Below, one piece after another: positions 17,562-26,894 of a stretch of 64,000 bases of DNA; the stretch's first letter is position 1; each line of letters starts with the position of its first letter. The stretch covers positions 2,542,001-2,606,000 of the forward strand of contig NZ_JAHUBR010000001.1 in the NCBI RefSeq assembly GCF_025376885.1. The letters run 5' to 3'. The position numbers and the translations under genes were made by a program. A model generated the notes under the pieces. The model did not search any database and was not told where the DNA came from. It saw only the letters and a list, made by a program, of their open reading frames with translations. The DNA is from Pseudoruegeria sp. SHC-113 (GTDB lineage Bacteria > Pseudomonadota > Alphaproteobacteria > Rhodobacterales > Rhodobacteraceae).

Positions 17562-19490
17562 ATGGCCTCATCCTCTCTGGCTCCAGCCTCGCTGGCCCCT
17601 CCAAGCCTGCGCCTTGTCCAGACGGAAGCGCACGGAACCGAGGAGCAAGGCCACGAAGGCGCATATACCCCGCGGCGGGCGCTTTCGGCCTGCCTTGTGG
17701 AGATCGGCGGCGTTGATCCCGGCGACCTGGCCCGCGCCACGGCGCTGCATCAGCGCGAAGAGGCGCCATTGCAGGATATCCTCCTCGCAAATGGCTGGAT
17801 CACCGAACCCCGTCTGATCAAGGCCATGGCCCGGCGCTGGGGCTGTACCGAGGTCGATCTGGCGGCCGAGCCCCCTGATCCGACGCTGCTTCGCCTGATC
17901 GGTGCGCCCTTCTGCCTGAAACACGGGCTGGTGCCCTGGCGGCGGCATGGCGCGGGTGTTGTCATTGCCACCACACGGCCCGAAAGCTTTAACGCCCTGC
18001 GCCCGCGCCTGCCGCCCTCTTTTGGCCCTGTGCATATGGTTCTGGCACCGCAGGCCGCCATTCGCCATGCCGTGGCCCGCTGCGCGAAAGGGGAACTGGT
18101 GGACAGTGCGGAGGCCCGCGTCATGGTGCGTGACAGCTGCCGCCGCTTCGGCACCCTGACGCAGGGCGCGCTGGTGGTGGCGGCGGTGCTGCTCGTCGCC
18201 GCCCTGCTGCACCCTACCGTGGCGCTTGCCACGCTGTTCCTGCTGGCCTGTCTCGGGCTCTTTGCGCTGACCGGCCTCAAGGCCGCCGCCGCGCTGGCCC
18301 ATGGCCCACGCGCCCTGCGCGCGCGGCCGGTGCCCGGGCTGTCTCCCCCCGAAGAGCCGCCCCCCAGCATTGCCCGCCTGCCCGTGGTGTCGATCCTCGT
18401 GCCGCTGTACAAGGAACGGCGCATCGCCGAGCACCTGCTCGCCCGCCTGCGCGCGCTGGATTACCCGCGCGAACTGCTGGATGTGATCCTCGTGCTGGAG
18501 GCCGATGACGTCACGACCCGCGCCACGCTCGCGGCCACGGAGCTTCCGCCGTGGATCAGCGTCGTGCCCGTGCCCACGGGCCGCGTGCGCACCAAGCCCC
18601 GCGCGATGAACTACGCGCTGGATTTCTGCCGGGGCAGCCTGATCGGCATCTATGATGCGGAGGACGCCCCTGCGCCGGGGCAGATCCACGCCGTGGTGCG
18701 CCGCTTTCAGGAGCGCGGGCCGGAGGTCGCCTGCCTGCAGGGCATCCTCGATTTTTACAACGCCGAGCGCAACTGGCTCGCCCGCTGCTTCACCATCGAA
18801 TATGCCACGTGGTTTCGCCTGATCCTGCCCGGCCTCGCCCGCCTCGGCCTCGTGATCCCGCTCGGAGGCACCACGCTGTTCTTCCGCCGCGCCGCGCTGG
18901 AAGAGCTGGGCGGCTGGGACGCCCATAACGTCACCGAGGATGCCGACTTGGGCCTGCGGCTGGCGCGCCGGGGCTATCGGGCCGAAACAATCGAAACCGT
19001 CACCCGCGAAGAGGCCAACTGCCGCGCGCTGCCCTGGGTCAAGCAGCGCTCGCGCTGGATCAAGGGCTACGCGATCACCTATGCCGTCCACATGCGCCAC
19101 CCGGCCGCACTCTGGCAGGATCTGGGGGCGTGGCGGTTTTTCGGGGTGCAGGTGCTCTTTGCCGGCTCCATCCTGCAGGTGCTGCTCGCGCCTTTGCTCT
19201 GGAGCTGCTGGCTGATGTTCTTCGGCCTCTGGCACCCGATCGCCGGCGTCTTCCCGCCCGCTGTCATCTGGGCTGCCATCGGGCTGTTTCTCACGAGCGA
19301 GGTCGTCACCATTTTGACGGGCATGGCGGCGGCGGTGCAGAAGGGCGAAGGCTGGCTCGTCAAATGGGTGCCGACGCTGCACTTTTACCACCCGCTGGGC
19401 ACGCTCGCCGCCTATAAGGCCATGTATGAGCTCGTCCGCAGCCCCTTTTACTGGGACAAAACCGATCACGGCACGCTCGGCGGCGCTTAA
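17562..19490 (+). CDS. Processive family 2 glycosyltransferase with N-terminal GspE/MshEN-like domain
   Basis: 642 residues. Residues about 45-160 resemble the N-terminal domain of type II secretion ATPases (an ILLANGWITEPRLIKAMARRWGC stretch). Two membrane segments follow (about 195-240), then a GT-A domain with VSILVPLYKE, ADD, the DAED metal site in GIYDAEDAP, TEDADLGLRLARRG and the QxxRW motif (KQRSRWIKGY), and finally C-terminal membrane helices. This resembles XagB-type polysaccharide synthases, so it probably polymerises or transfers a surface sugar at the inner membrane. The ATG at 17562 is preferred over a GTG at 17529. Its stop shares TTAA with the convergent GntR gene. Confidence 0.75.
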   Translation: MASSSLAPASLAPPSLRLVQTEAHGTEEQGHEGAYTPRRALSACLVEIGGVDPGDLARATALHQREEAPLQDILLANGWITEPRLIKAMARRWGCTEVDLAAEPPDPTLLRLIGAPFCLKHGLVPWRRHGAGVVIATTRPESFNALRPRLPPSFGPVHMVLAPQAAIRHAVARCAKGELVDSAEARVMVRDSCRRFGTLTQGALVVAAVLLVAALLHPTVALATLFLLACLGLFALTGLKAAAALAHGPRALRARPVPGLSPPEEPPPSIARLPVVSILVPLYKERRIAEHLLARLRALDYPRELLDVILVLEADDVTTRATLAATELPPWISVVPVPTGRVRTKPRAMNYALDFCRGSLIGIYDAEDAPAPGQIHAVVRRFQERGPEVACLQGILDFYNAERNWLARCFTIEYATWFRLILPGLARLGLVIPLGGTTLFFRRAALEELGGWDAHNVTEDADLGLRLARRGYRAETIETVTREEANCRALPWVKQRSRWIKGYAITYAVHMRHPAALWQDLGAWRFFGVQVLFAGSILQVLLAPLLWSCWLMFFGLWHPIAGVFPPAVIWAAIGLFLTSEVVTILTGMAAAVQKGEGWLVKWVPTLHFYHPLGTLAAYKAMYELVRSPFYWDKTDHGTLGGA

Positions 19491-20131
19491 CGCTCCTTCT
19501 TGGCGTCCTGCTTGAGGCGGGTTTCGAACGCGCGCGACAGATGGGTGCGCAGCGCTGCATAGGCCGCATCGCCCTCCCCAGCGGCAATGGCCTCCACGAT
19601 GGCGCTATGTTCCGACAGCGCCGTTTCCCCACGCCCCTCCGCCGCGAGCGAGGTGGTGGCCATCAGCGCCATGGTGCGGTGCACCAGATCGAGCTGCTGC
19701 ACGAGGTAGCGGTTGTGGCTGGCGAGGTGGATCTGCTTGTGAAACCGCCGGTTGGCGCGCGACAGCGCGTCCGGATCGCCGACAAAGGCCTGATCCTCTT
19801 CGACCATGTCGCGCAGCACCTTGATTTCCTCGGGCGTCGCATGGCGCGCCGCCAGCCGCGCGGCCAGCCCCTCAAGCTCGCTGCGCACCGCGTAAAGCTC
19901 GGCCATCTGGTTGTGATCGAGCGAGGCCACGATCAGCGAACGCCCGTCACGCGAGAGCAGAGATTGCGTCTCCAGCCGCTGCAGCGCCTCCCGGATCGGG
20001 GTGCGCGACACGCCGAAACGCTCGGCCAACTCGCTTTCCACCAGCCTGTCGCCGGGCTTGTAGATGCCCACGTCGATGGCTTCGAGGATCAGCGCATAGG
20101 CGTCCTTCTGCTGTGGTTTCGTCTCGCCCAT
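19487..20131 (-). CDS. GntR-family regulator with FCD domain
   Basis: 214 residues from the ATG at 20131, preceded by GGAAGGCGGAT; a GTG at 20161 would add ten. The winged helix includes YKPGDRLVESELAERFGVSRTPIREALQRLETQSLL. The C-terminal FCD domain has NRRFHKQIHLASHNRY and SEHSAIVEAIAAG, so most of its metal-binding residues remain. The target is unknown: it is convergent with the glycosyltransferase (stops overlap by 4 bp) and divergent from the HAD nucleotidase 107 bp away, a possible target besides itself. Confidence 0.88.
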   Translation of the reverse strand: MGETKPQQKDAYALILEAIDVGIYKPGDRLVESELAERFGVSRTPIREALQRLETQSLLSRDGRSLIVASLDHNQMAELYAVRSELEGLAARLAARHATPEEIKVLRDMVEEDQAFVGDPDALSRANRRFHKQIHLASHNRYLVQQLDLVHRTMALMATTSLAAEGRGETALSEHSAIVEAIAAGEGDAAYAALRTHLSRAFETRLKQDAKKER

Positions 20132-20237
20132 ATCCGCCTTCCCGTTCTTGCGTCGCGCCACCCTAGGGCGGGAAGCCGCAGAGGATCAAGCCAGCCCGGC
20201 GATTGAAGCCGCTCGCGCGTCGAATTAGCATGGGCGC

Positions 20238-20897
20238 ATGGTTGCTGCGTCCTTCTCCCACGTCCGTCATTGGGTCTTTGACCTTGATAACACGCTCTAT
20301 CCGCCGGCCGCGCGGCTGTTTGACCAGATCGAGCAGCGCATGACGGCCTATGTGATGGATCAGCTCAAGGTGCCCCGCGCCGAGGCCGACCGCCTGCGCC
20401 GCCACTACTGGCACTTGCATGGCACCACACTTGCGGGGCTGATGCATGAACACGGGGTCGATCCCGTGCCTTACCTCGTGGATGTGCACGACATCGACCT
20501 CTCCCACCTTGAACCCGACCCAAAGCTTGCCGCGCTGATCAAAGGGCTGCCCGGGCGCAAGATCGTCTACACCAACGGCAGCGCGCCCTACGCCGAACGC
20601 GTCGCGGCGGCGCGCGGGCTTGAGGGCGTTTTTGATGCGATCTACGGCGTGGAGGATGCCGGCTACCGGCCCAAACCCGAAGCCGGCGCCTTTGAGAAGG
20701 TCTTCGCCCGCGATGGCGTGCAGCCCGGCGCGGCGGCCATGTTCGAGGACGAGCCGCGCAACCTTGCCGTGCCGCACAGTTTGGGGATGCGCACCGTCCA
20801 TGTCGCGCCAGAGCGGCTGGAGGCTGCGCATATCCACCACCACACGTCCGATCTGGCCGACTTTCTGTCGCAGGTCAGCGGGGGCGAAACGGGCTAG
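20238..20897 (+). CDS. HAD-family pyrimidine 5'-nucleotidase
   Basis: 219 residues with all four HAD motifs: FDLDNTLYP (nucleophile Asp), YTNGSAPYAERV, the Lys in YRPKPEAGAFEKV and FEDEPRNLAVP. The FDLDNTLY opening and helical cap match the Sdt1/PHM8-like pyrimidine 5'-nucleotidase group, which dephosphorylates UMP/CMP-type nucleotides. It is followed after 46 bp by a small membrane protein and then a monooxygenase on the same strand. The class is clear; the exact substrate is not. Confidence 0.85.
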   Translation: MVAASFSHVRHWVFDLDNTLYPPAARLFDQIEQRMTAYVMDQLKVPRAEADRLRRHYWHLHGTTLAGLMHEHGVDPVPYLVDVHDIDLSHLEPDPKLAALIKGLPGRKIVYTNGSAPYAERVAAARGLEGVFDAIYGVEDAGYRPKPEAGAFEKVFARDGVQPGAAAMFEDEPRNLAVPHSLGMRTVHVAPERLEAAHIHHHTSDLADFLSQVSGGETG

Positions 20898-20943
20898 AAG
20901 GCCCCTATATGTATGGTGGAACCCAAAGCGTACAGGAACACAT

Positions 20944-21186
20944 ATGACGAGTATCGCCGCCCGCCGCCCCTTCTGGCAGCGCCTTTTCTTCGCCGTGCCG
21001 GTCTTCGGCTGGATCCTCAAGGATTACCACGAAGGGCAGGATGCCAATATCTGGTATCACATCATCACTGTTGTCAGCCTCTGGCTGATTTCCGGCCTCA
21101 CCTTCGGCATCGTGGGCATCGCCATCCCTGCCGTGATGGCCGTGCCGGTGATGTTCACCCTCCTCATCCTGATCAGCCGCGGCTGA
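20944..21186 (+). CDS. Small two-helix membrane protein
   Basis: 80 residues: a basic N-terminus, an aromatic amphipathic segment FWQRLFFAVPVFGWILKDY, then two membrane segments (IITVVSLWLISGLTFGIVGI and VMAVPVMFTLLILIS). No family is recognised. It lies between the HAD nucleotidase and the flavin monooxygenase with 25 bp to the latter, so cotranscription is likely. The coding call rests on length, hydrophobic pattern and codon usage like its neighbours. Confidence 0.7.
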   Translation: MTSIAARRPFWQRLFFAVPVFGWILKDYHEGQDANIWYHIITVVSLWLISGLTFGIVGIAIPAVMAVPVMFTLLILISRG

Positions 21187-21211
21187 TCGCCCGCCAAAAA
21201 GGACGCCCCGC

Positions 21212-22420
21212 ATGAGTCGCATCGACACGGATATCCTGATCTCCGGCGGCGGCGTCGCGGGGCTGACGGCGGCGGCCGCCTTTGGCACCGCCGGCTTCTC
21301 GGTGACCTGCGTCGATCCGCAAGCCCCGGTGACAGAAGCCGGCGCGCCCGGATCAGACCTGCGCACCACCGCCTTCCTGCAGCCCGCCCGCAGTTTTCTT
21401 GCCGAAGCGGGCCTGTGGGAGCGCCTTGCGCCCCATGCCGCGCCGCTTCAGGTAATGCGGATCGTGGACGCCGGCGGCAAGGAGCCCGAGCCGCGCGTGG
21501 TGAAGGATTTCAACGCCGCTGACATCTCCGATGAGCCCTTCGGCTGGAACCTGCCCAACTGGCTCTTGCGCCGGGAAATGGTGGCGCGCCTGCAGGAATT
21601 GCCCAACGTGCGCTTCCTGCCCGGCGTGGCCACCGAGCGCGTGCTCACCCGCAGCAGCGCCGCCCATGTCTCGCTTTCCGATGGCAGCCGCTGCGCCGCG
21701 CGCCTGCTGATCGCGGCGGATGGCCGCCATTCGCCAATGCGCGAAGCCCTCGGCATCCCTGTCAAAACCCTGCGCTACGGTCAGAAGGCGCTGGCCTTCT
21801 CGGTGACCCACCCGATCCCGCACGGCAATGTCTCTACCGAAATCCACCGCTCCGGCGGCCCCTTCACGCTGGTGCCGCTTCCGGATCTGCAAGGAACACC
21901 CCGCTCCGCCATCGTCTGGATGGAGCGCGGCCCCGAGGCACTGCGCCTGAAGAACCTGCCCGTGGCCGATTTTGAAGCCGAAATGCTCACCCGCTCCTGC
22001 GGCCTCTTCGGCCCGCTCACACTGGTGACGGAGCGCTCGATCTGGCCGATGATCAGCCAGATCGCCGAGCGCTTCCACGGCGAGCGCACCGCCCTCGTGG
22101 CCGAAGCCGCCCACGCCGTGCCCCCGATCGGCGCGCAAGGCCTGAACATGAGCCTCGGCGATCTGCGCGTTCTGCTGGATCTTGCCCGCGCCGCACCGGA
22201 ACGCCTCGGCGACGCCGACATGCTCGCGCGCTACACCCGCAGCCGCCACCCCGAGGTGAAACTGCGCGTGACCGGCATCGACGCCCTGAACCGCGCCTCG
22301 ATGATGGGCGCGCAAGGCCTGCGCGATCTGCGCGCAGGGATGCTGAACACGCTGTACTCCGTGGCCCCAGCCCGCAAAGCCCTCATGCGGGCCGGCATGG
22401 GGATGGCCACGCGCAACTAG
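21212..22420 (+). CDS. FAD-dependent monooxygenase, UbiH/UbiF/COQ6 family
   Basis: 402 residues. N-terminal FAD dinucleotide-binding motif ILISGGGVAGLTAAAAFGTAGF, a middle DG-type motif LLIAADGRHSPMREALGI, and a C-terminal FAD-phosphate motif ALVAEAAHAVPPIGAQGLNMSLGD where the usual GD reads AE. Members hydroxylate the ubiquinone ring; which position this one serves cannot be told. The stop codon's last base is the first G of a GC-rich intergenic repeat. It is convergent with the class V aminotransferase. Confidence 0.85.
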   Translation: MSRIDTDILISGGGVAGLTAAAAFGTAGFSVTCVDPQAPVTEAGAPGSDLRTTAFLQPARSFLAEAGLWERLAPHAAPLQVMRIVDAGGKEPEPRVVKDFNAADISDEPFGWNLPNWLLRREMVARLQELPNVRFLPGVATERVLTRSSAAHVSLSDGSRCAARLLIAADGRHSPMREALGIPVKTLRYGQKALAFSVTHPIPHGNVSTEIHRSGGPFTLVPLPDLQGTPRSAIVWMERGPEALRLKNLPVADFEAEMLTRSCGLFGPLTLVTERSIWPMISQIAERFHGERTALVAEAAHAVPPIGAQGLNMSLGDLRVLLDLARAAPERLGDADMLARYTRSRHPEVKLRVTGIDALNRASMMGAQGLRDLRAGMLNTLYSVAPARKALMRAGMGMATRN

Positions 22421-22549
22421 GGGGCTCTGCCCCCGCCGCCTTCGGCGCCTCCCCCGAGATATTTACAGAACAAAGTGGGGCCCCATCATCTTGGCAGAAA
22501 TATCCCGGGGGGAATTGGCCGGCGCGGCCAAGAGGGGCAGCGCCCCTCT
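22420..22549. repeat. GC-rich interspersed repeat, copy A (two inverted arms)
   Basis: Fills the space between convergent genes. Arm 1 has a GGGGGC-TCTG-CCCCC-type hairpin (22420-22434), a CCGCCTTCGGCG hairpin, then CCCCCGAGATATTT. Arm 2, on the minus strand, has a GAGGGGCGCTGCCCCTC hairpin (22532-22548) and CCCCCCGGGATATTT. The arms meet at GTGGGGCCCCAT. The 47 bp 22449-22495 are identical, inverted, to 55748-55794. The hairpins could also stop transcription from both sides. Confidence 0.8.
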
Positions 22550-23680
22550 CTACCCTGTGGCCTTGGCGAGCGCTTTTTCCAACCGGGCGACACTGGCGTC
22601 TACATCATAGAGCTTATCGAGGCCGAAGAGGCCAAGGCGGAAGCTCTTGTAGTCCGGGCCTTCATCACATTGCAGCGGCACACCTGCGGCGATTTGCAAA
22701 CCAAGTTCCGCGAAGGCGCGGCCCGTTTGCACCTCCGGATCTTCTGTATAGGAGACCACGACGCCGGGCGCTTCAAAGCCTTCTGCCGCCACCGAGCGGA
22801 TGCCATGTTCTGTCAGGAGCGCGCGCACGCGCTGGCCTTGCTCCCATTGCGCCTCGCGCAGTTTCTCAAAGCCGTATTTCCGGGTTTCCAGCATCGTGTC
22901 GCGGAACGCCTTCAAGGCATCTGTAGGCATGGTGGCGTGATAGGCGTGGCCTCCGGCCTCATAGGCCTCCATGATCGCGAGCCATTTGCCCAGATCCACC
23001 GCGAAGGACGTGCTCTGCGCCGCCTTGGCCCGCGCCGTGGCGGTTTCGTTCATCATCACGAGCCCGGCGGAGGGCGAGGCCGACCAGCCTTTCTGAGGCG
23101 CGGATATCAGCACGTCCACACCGGTGTCGCGCATATCCACCCAGGCGCAGCCGGAGGCGATGCAGTCCAGCACGAAGATCGCGCCCACCGCATGGGCGGC
23201 CTCGGCGACGGCTTTCAGGTAGTCATCGGGCAGGATCATGCCCGAGGAGGTTTCCACATGGGGCGCGAAGACGACCTCGGGGCGGAACTCCTGGATCTTT
23301 GCCACCACCTCCTCGATGGGCGCGGGTGCGAAGGGCGATTGCGGATCATTGCCCACCCGGCGCGCCTTCAAGACCGCCTCCTCGGACGGGATGTTCCCGG
23401 CTTCGAAAATTTGCGTCCAGCGATAGGAGAACCAGCCGTTTCGGATCACCAGCGCGCGTTTGCCGGTGGCAAACTGGCGCGCTACGGCCTCCATCGCATA
23501 GGTTCCGCCACCAGGCACAAGCGCCACGGCATCGGCGGCGTAGACTTCCTTCAGCATGGCAGAGATATCGCGCATCACCGCCTGAAAGGAGGCCGACATA
23601 TGGTTGAGCGAGCGGTCGGTGAAGACCACCGAGAACTCCAGCAGGCCATCGGGATCGACGCTATCAAGCAGGGCGGACAT
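22550..23680 (-). CDS. Class V PLP aminotransferase (alanine/serine-glyoxylate aminotransferase-like)
   Basis: 376 residues. Class V features: VALVPGGGTYAMEAVARQF early, VFAPHVETSSGMILPDDY, VLDCIASGCAWVDM, the PLP Lys in ISAPQKGWSASPSAGLVMM (about residue 200), and FRLGLFGLDKLYD near the end. It probably moves an amino group to or from glyoxylate or a similar small oxoacid. The ATG at 23680 has AAGGA seven bases before it; the ATG six bases upstream is too close to that site. It is monocistronic with repeat copy A at its 3' end. Confidence 0.85.
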   Translation of the reverse strand: MSALLDSVDPDGLLEFSVVFTDRSLNHMSASFQAVMRDISAMLKEVYAADAVALVPGGGTYAMEAVARQFATGKRALVIRNGWFSYRWTQIFEAGNIPSEEAVLKARRVGNDPQSPFAPAPIEEVVAKIQEFRPEVVFAPHVETSSGMILPDDYLKAVAEAAHAVGAIFVLDCIASGCAWVDMRDTGVDVLISAPQKGWSASPSAGLVMMNETATARAKAAQSTSFAVDLGKWLAIMEAYEAGGHAYHATMPTDALKAFRDTMLETRKYGFEKLREAQWEQGQRVRALLTEHGIRSVAAEGFEAPGVVVSYTEDPEVQTGRAFAELGLQIAAGVPLQCDEGPDYKSFRLGLFGLDKLYDVDASVARLEKALAKATG

Positions 23681-23748
23681 GGGCATTTCCTTACAAGTAT
23701 CAGGTTGGCGATACTCTTGCGCCTCCGCCCGGAAAGCACAAGCGGGGC

Positions 23749-24207
23749 TTAACCTATTGGGCCCGGGCGGCGCTCCTCGCTCAAAAGCACATTGGCCTCC
23801 ACATTGCCCACGCCGGGCAGCGTCATGATCCGGCGGCGCAGCACGCGTTCGAAATCCGCCAGATCCCGCGCCACCACCCGCAGGCGGTAATCATAAAGCC
23901 CAAGCACATGCTCCACCGTCTGCACCTCCGGGATCGCCGAAATCGCGCGTTCGAAATCCTCTAGGCTCACCCGCCCCTTCGTCGCCAGCTTCACCCCCAG
24001 AAACACCGTCACGCCAAAGCCGAGCGCTTCCTTGTTCAGCACCAGCCGACGGCCCGCGATGATGCCGGCCTCCTGCATCCGGCGGATCCGGCGCCAGGCG
24101 GCGGGCTGCGACAGCCCGAAGCGCCGCCCTAGCGCCCCGGCGCTTTGCGTCGCATCCTGGCTGAGCGCGCGCAGCAGCTTGCGGTCGGTGTCGTCCAGAT
24201 CGATCAT
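23749..24207 (-). CDS. Lrp/AsnC-family regulator (second of a pair)
   Basis: 152 residues: an N-terminal helix-turn-helix (DLDDTDRKLLRALSQDATQSAGALGRRFGLSQPAAWRRIRRMQEAG) and a C-terminal RAM/ASNC ligand domain including VEHVLGLYDYRLRVVARDLADFE. The ATG overlaps the stop of the upstream Lrp gene by 4 bp, so the two are coupled and may form mixed oligomers. The pair is divergent from ilvC. Confidence 0.9.
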   Translation of the reverse strand: MIDLDDTDRKLLRALSQDATQSAGALGRRFGLSQPAAWRRIRRMQEAGIIAGRRLVLNKEALGFGVTVFLGVKLATKGRVSLEDFERAISAIPEVQTVEHVLGLYDYRLRVVARDLADFERVLRRRIMTLPGVGNVEANVLLSEERRPGPIG

Positions 24208-24659
24208 AGGGGCAGCGTCTCGGCGGATTTGATCGTGGCCACATGCATCAGCGCCTCGATGTCGGCGATATGCGGCAGTGTGAGGATCTGGCTGCGGTAG
24301 ACCTGCTGATAATGGGTGATATCGCGCGCCAGCACGGAAAGGCGCACATCCACGCGGCCCAGAAACGTCTGTATCTCGTAAACTTCTGGCACGTCCCGCG
24401 CCGCCGCGATGAAATCGTCAAAAGCGCGCGGCTCGGTTTTGTCGAGCGTCACTCGCAGCGAGACATCCACCGTATAGCCAAGCGCGCGCCAGTCGATCAC
24501 CGCCTGCTGGGCCTCGATCACGCCGGCTTCGGTGAGCTTTTCGATCCGCCGCCAGCAGGTGGCGGAGGTCACGCCCGCGCGCTCGGCCAGTTCAGCCATG
24601 GAGAGATCCGGCTCGGCCTGCAAATGGCGCAGCAGGCGTCGGTCGGTGTCGTCGAGCAT
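24204..24659 (-). CDS. Lrp/AsnC-family regulator (first of a pair), divergent from ilvC
   Basis: 151 residues with the Lrp layout: MLDDTDRRLLRHLQAEPDLSMAELAERAGVTSATCWRRIEKL winged helix, then an ASNC domain with VYEIQTFLGRVDVRLSVLARDITHY. It starts 135 bp from ilvC on the opposite strand across an AT-rich gap with a CCTAT...ATAGG dyad. Control of ilvC and of its own operon by a branched-chain or other amino acid is a reasonable inference from family and position. Confidence 0.9.
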   Translation of the reverse strand: MLDDTDRRLLRHLQAEPDLSMAELAERAGVTSATCWRRIEKLTEAGVIEAQQAVIDWRALGYTVDVSLRVTLDKTEPRAFDDFIAAARDVPEVYEIQTFLGRVDVRLSVLARDITHYQQVYRSQILTLPHIADIEALMHVATIKSAETLPL

Positions 24660-24669
24660 GATTTTCTCA

Positions 24670-25817
<1,148 letters not shown>

Positions 25818-25838
25818 TCCGCCCCGTCAGGCGATCCC

Positions 25839-25868
25839 AAAGGGCTGCCCGCCGGGCGGCCCTTTTTT
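25839..25868 (+). terminator. Intrinsic terminator of ilvC
   Basis: AAAGGGC-T-GCCC / GGGC-G-GCCCTTT stem with a GCC loop followed by six Ts, 22 bp after the ilvC stop. Confidence 0.88.
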
Positions 25869-25905
25869 CGTGGCGCAACGCCCGCGCCCCCCTTACACAA
25901 GCCCG

Positions 25906-26814
25906 ATGAGCACCCGCCCCACGCCCCTCAACTGGCTCTCCATCGCCACTCTCGGCTTCGTCTGGGGCGGCACTTTCATGGTGATCGAGATTGCGATCCG
26001 CGGCTTCACGCCCCTGCAGGTGGCCGCCGGACGCAGCCTCTTCGGCGCGCTCACCCTGCTGGCGGTCTGCGCCGTCACCGGGCGCAGCCTGCCACGGCTT
26101 CGCGATCCCCGTGGCGGCACGGTTTGGCTCTGCGCCATCGCCATGGGGCTGCTGTCAACAGCCATCCCCTTCTTCCTGATCAGCTGGGCACAAACGCGCG
26201 TCACCAGCGCCTTTGCCGGTGTCTCCATGGCGATGATCCCGCTCCTCGTGCTGCCGCTGGCCCATGTCTTCGTGCCCAGCGAGCGCCTGAGCGCAAGCAA
26301 GCTGGCGGGCTTCGCCCTCGGCTTTGCGGGCACAGTGCTTCTGGTCGGCGGCGGCGCTTTCGCCGCCAGCGGCAGCGACGGCGAGATCTGGGGGCGGCTG
26401 GCTTGCGTTCTGGCCGTCATCTCGCTGGCCTCAGGCGCGATCATCACCCGCCTCTGCCCGCCCACCCGCGTGCTGCCGCTGGCGGCGGCCTCGCTGCTGG
26501 TCTCCGCCCTCCTCATGGGCCCTGTGGCCCTGCTGGTGGACGGCTGGCCGCAGGCACCGGGCCGCGCGCCGCTCCTGGCGCTGCTCTTCCTCGGCATCGT
26601 GCCCACGGCGCTGATGATCTGGCTGCGCACCACGGTGATCCGCTCCGCTGGCCCCAGCTTCATGACGCTCACCAACTATCAGGTGCCGGTCTGGTCCATC
26701 CTTTTCGGACATCTCGTGCTGGGCGAGCCCGTGCCCCCGCAACTCACCCTCGCCCTCGCCCTGATCCTTGCAGGGCTTGCCCTCAGCCAATGGCGCGCGA
26801 AAAGAGCCGTCTGA
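25906..26814 (+). CDS. EamA-family (DMT) transporter
   Basis: 302 residues with ten membrane segments in two EamA repeats: an opening WLSIATLGFVWGGTFMVIEIAIRG and a second half from LACVLAVISLASGAIITRL. The C-terminal YQVPVWSILFGHLVLGEP is typical. Members export amino acids or metabolites. The ATG at 25906 is chosen; an upstream GTG at 25870 directly follows the ilvC terminator and would add a poor, hydrophilic dozen residues. Substrate unknown. Confidence 0.85.
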   Translation: MSTRPTPLNWLSIATLGFVWGGTFMVIEIAIRGFTPLQVAAGRSLFGALTLLAVCAVTGRSLPRLRDPRGGTVWLCAIAMGLLSTAIPFFLISWAQTRVTSAFAGVSMAMIPLLVLPLAHVFVPSERLSASKLAGFALGFAGTVLLVGGGAFAASGSDGEIWGRLACVLAVISLASGAIITRLCPPTRVLPLAAASLLVSALLMGPVALLVDGWPQAPGRAPLLALLFLGIVPTALMIWLRTTVIRSAGPSFMTLTNYQVPVWSILFGHLVLGEPVPPQLTLALALILAGLALSQWRAKRAV

Positions 26815-26817
26815 AAC

Positions 26818-26893
26818 GGGGCCCTTTTCCTCTTGCCAAAAATACCTCGGGGGGAGTCGCCCGTCAGGGCGGCGGGGGGCAGCGCCCCCCCTC
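26818..26893. repeat. GC-rich interspersed repeat, copy B
   Basis: Between convergent eamA and glmM. On the minus strand: GGGGGGCGCTGCCCCCC hairpin, CGCCCTGACGGGCG hairpin, then CCCCCCGAGGTATTTTTGGC and a GGGGCCCC end, matching the order of copies A, D and E. Confidence 0.78.
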
Positions 26894-26894
26894 T

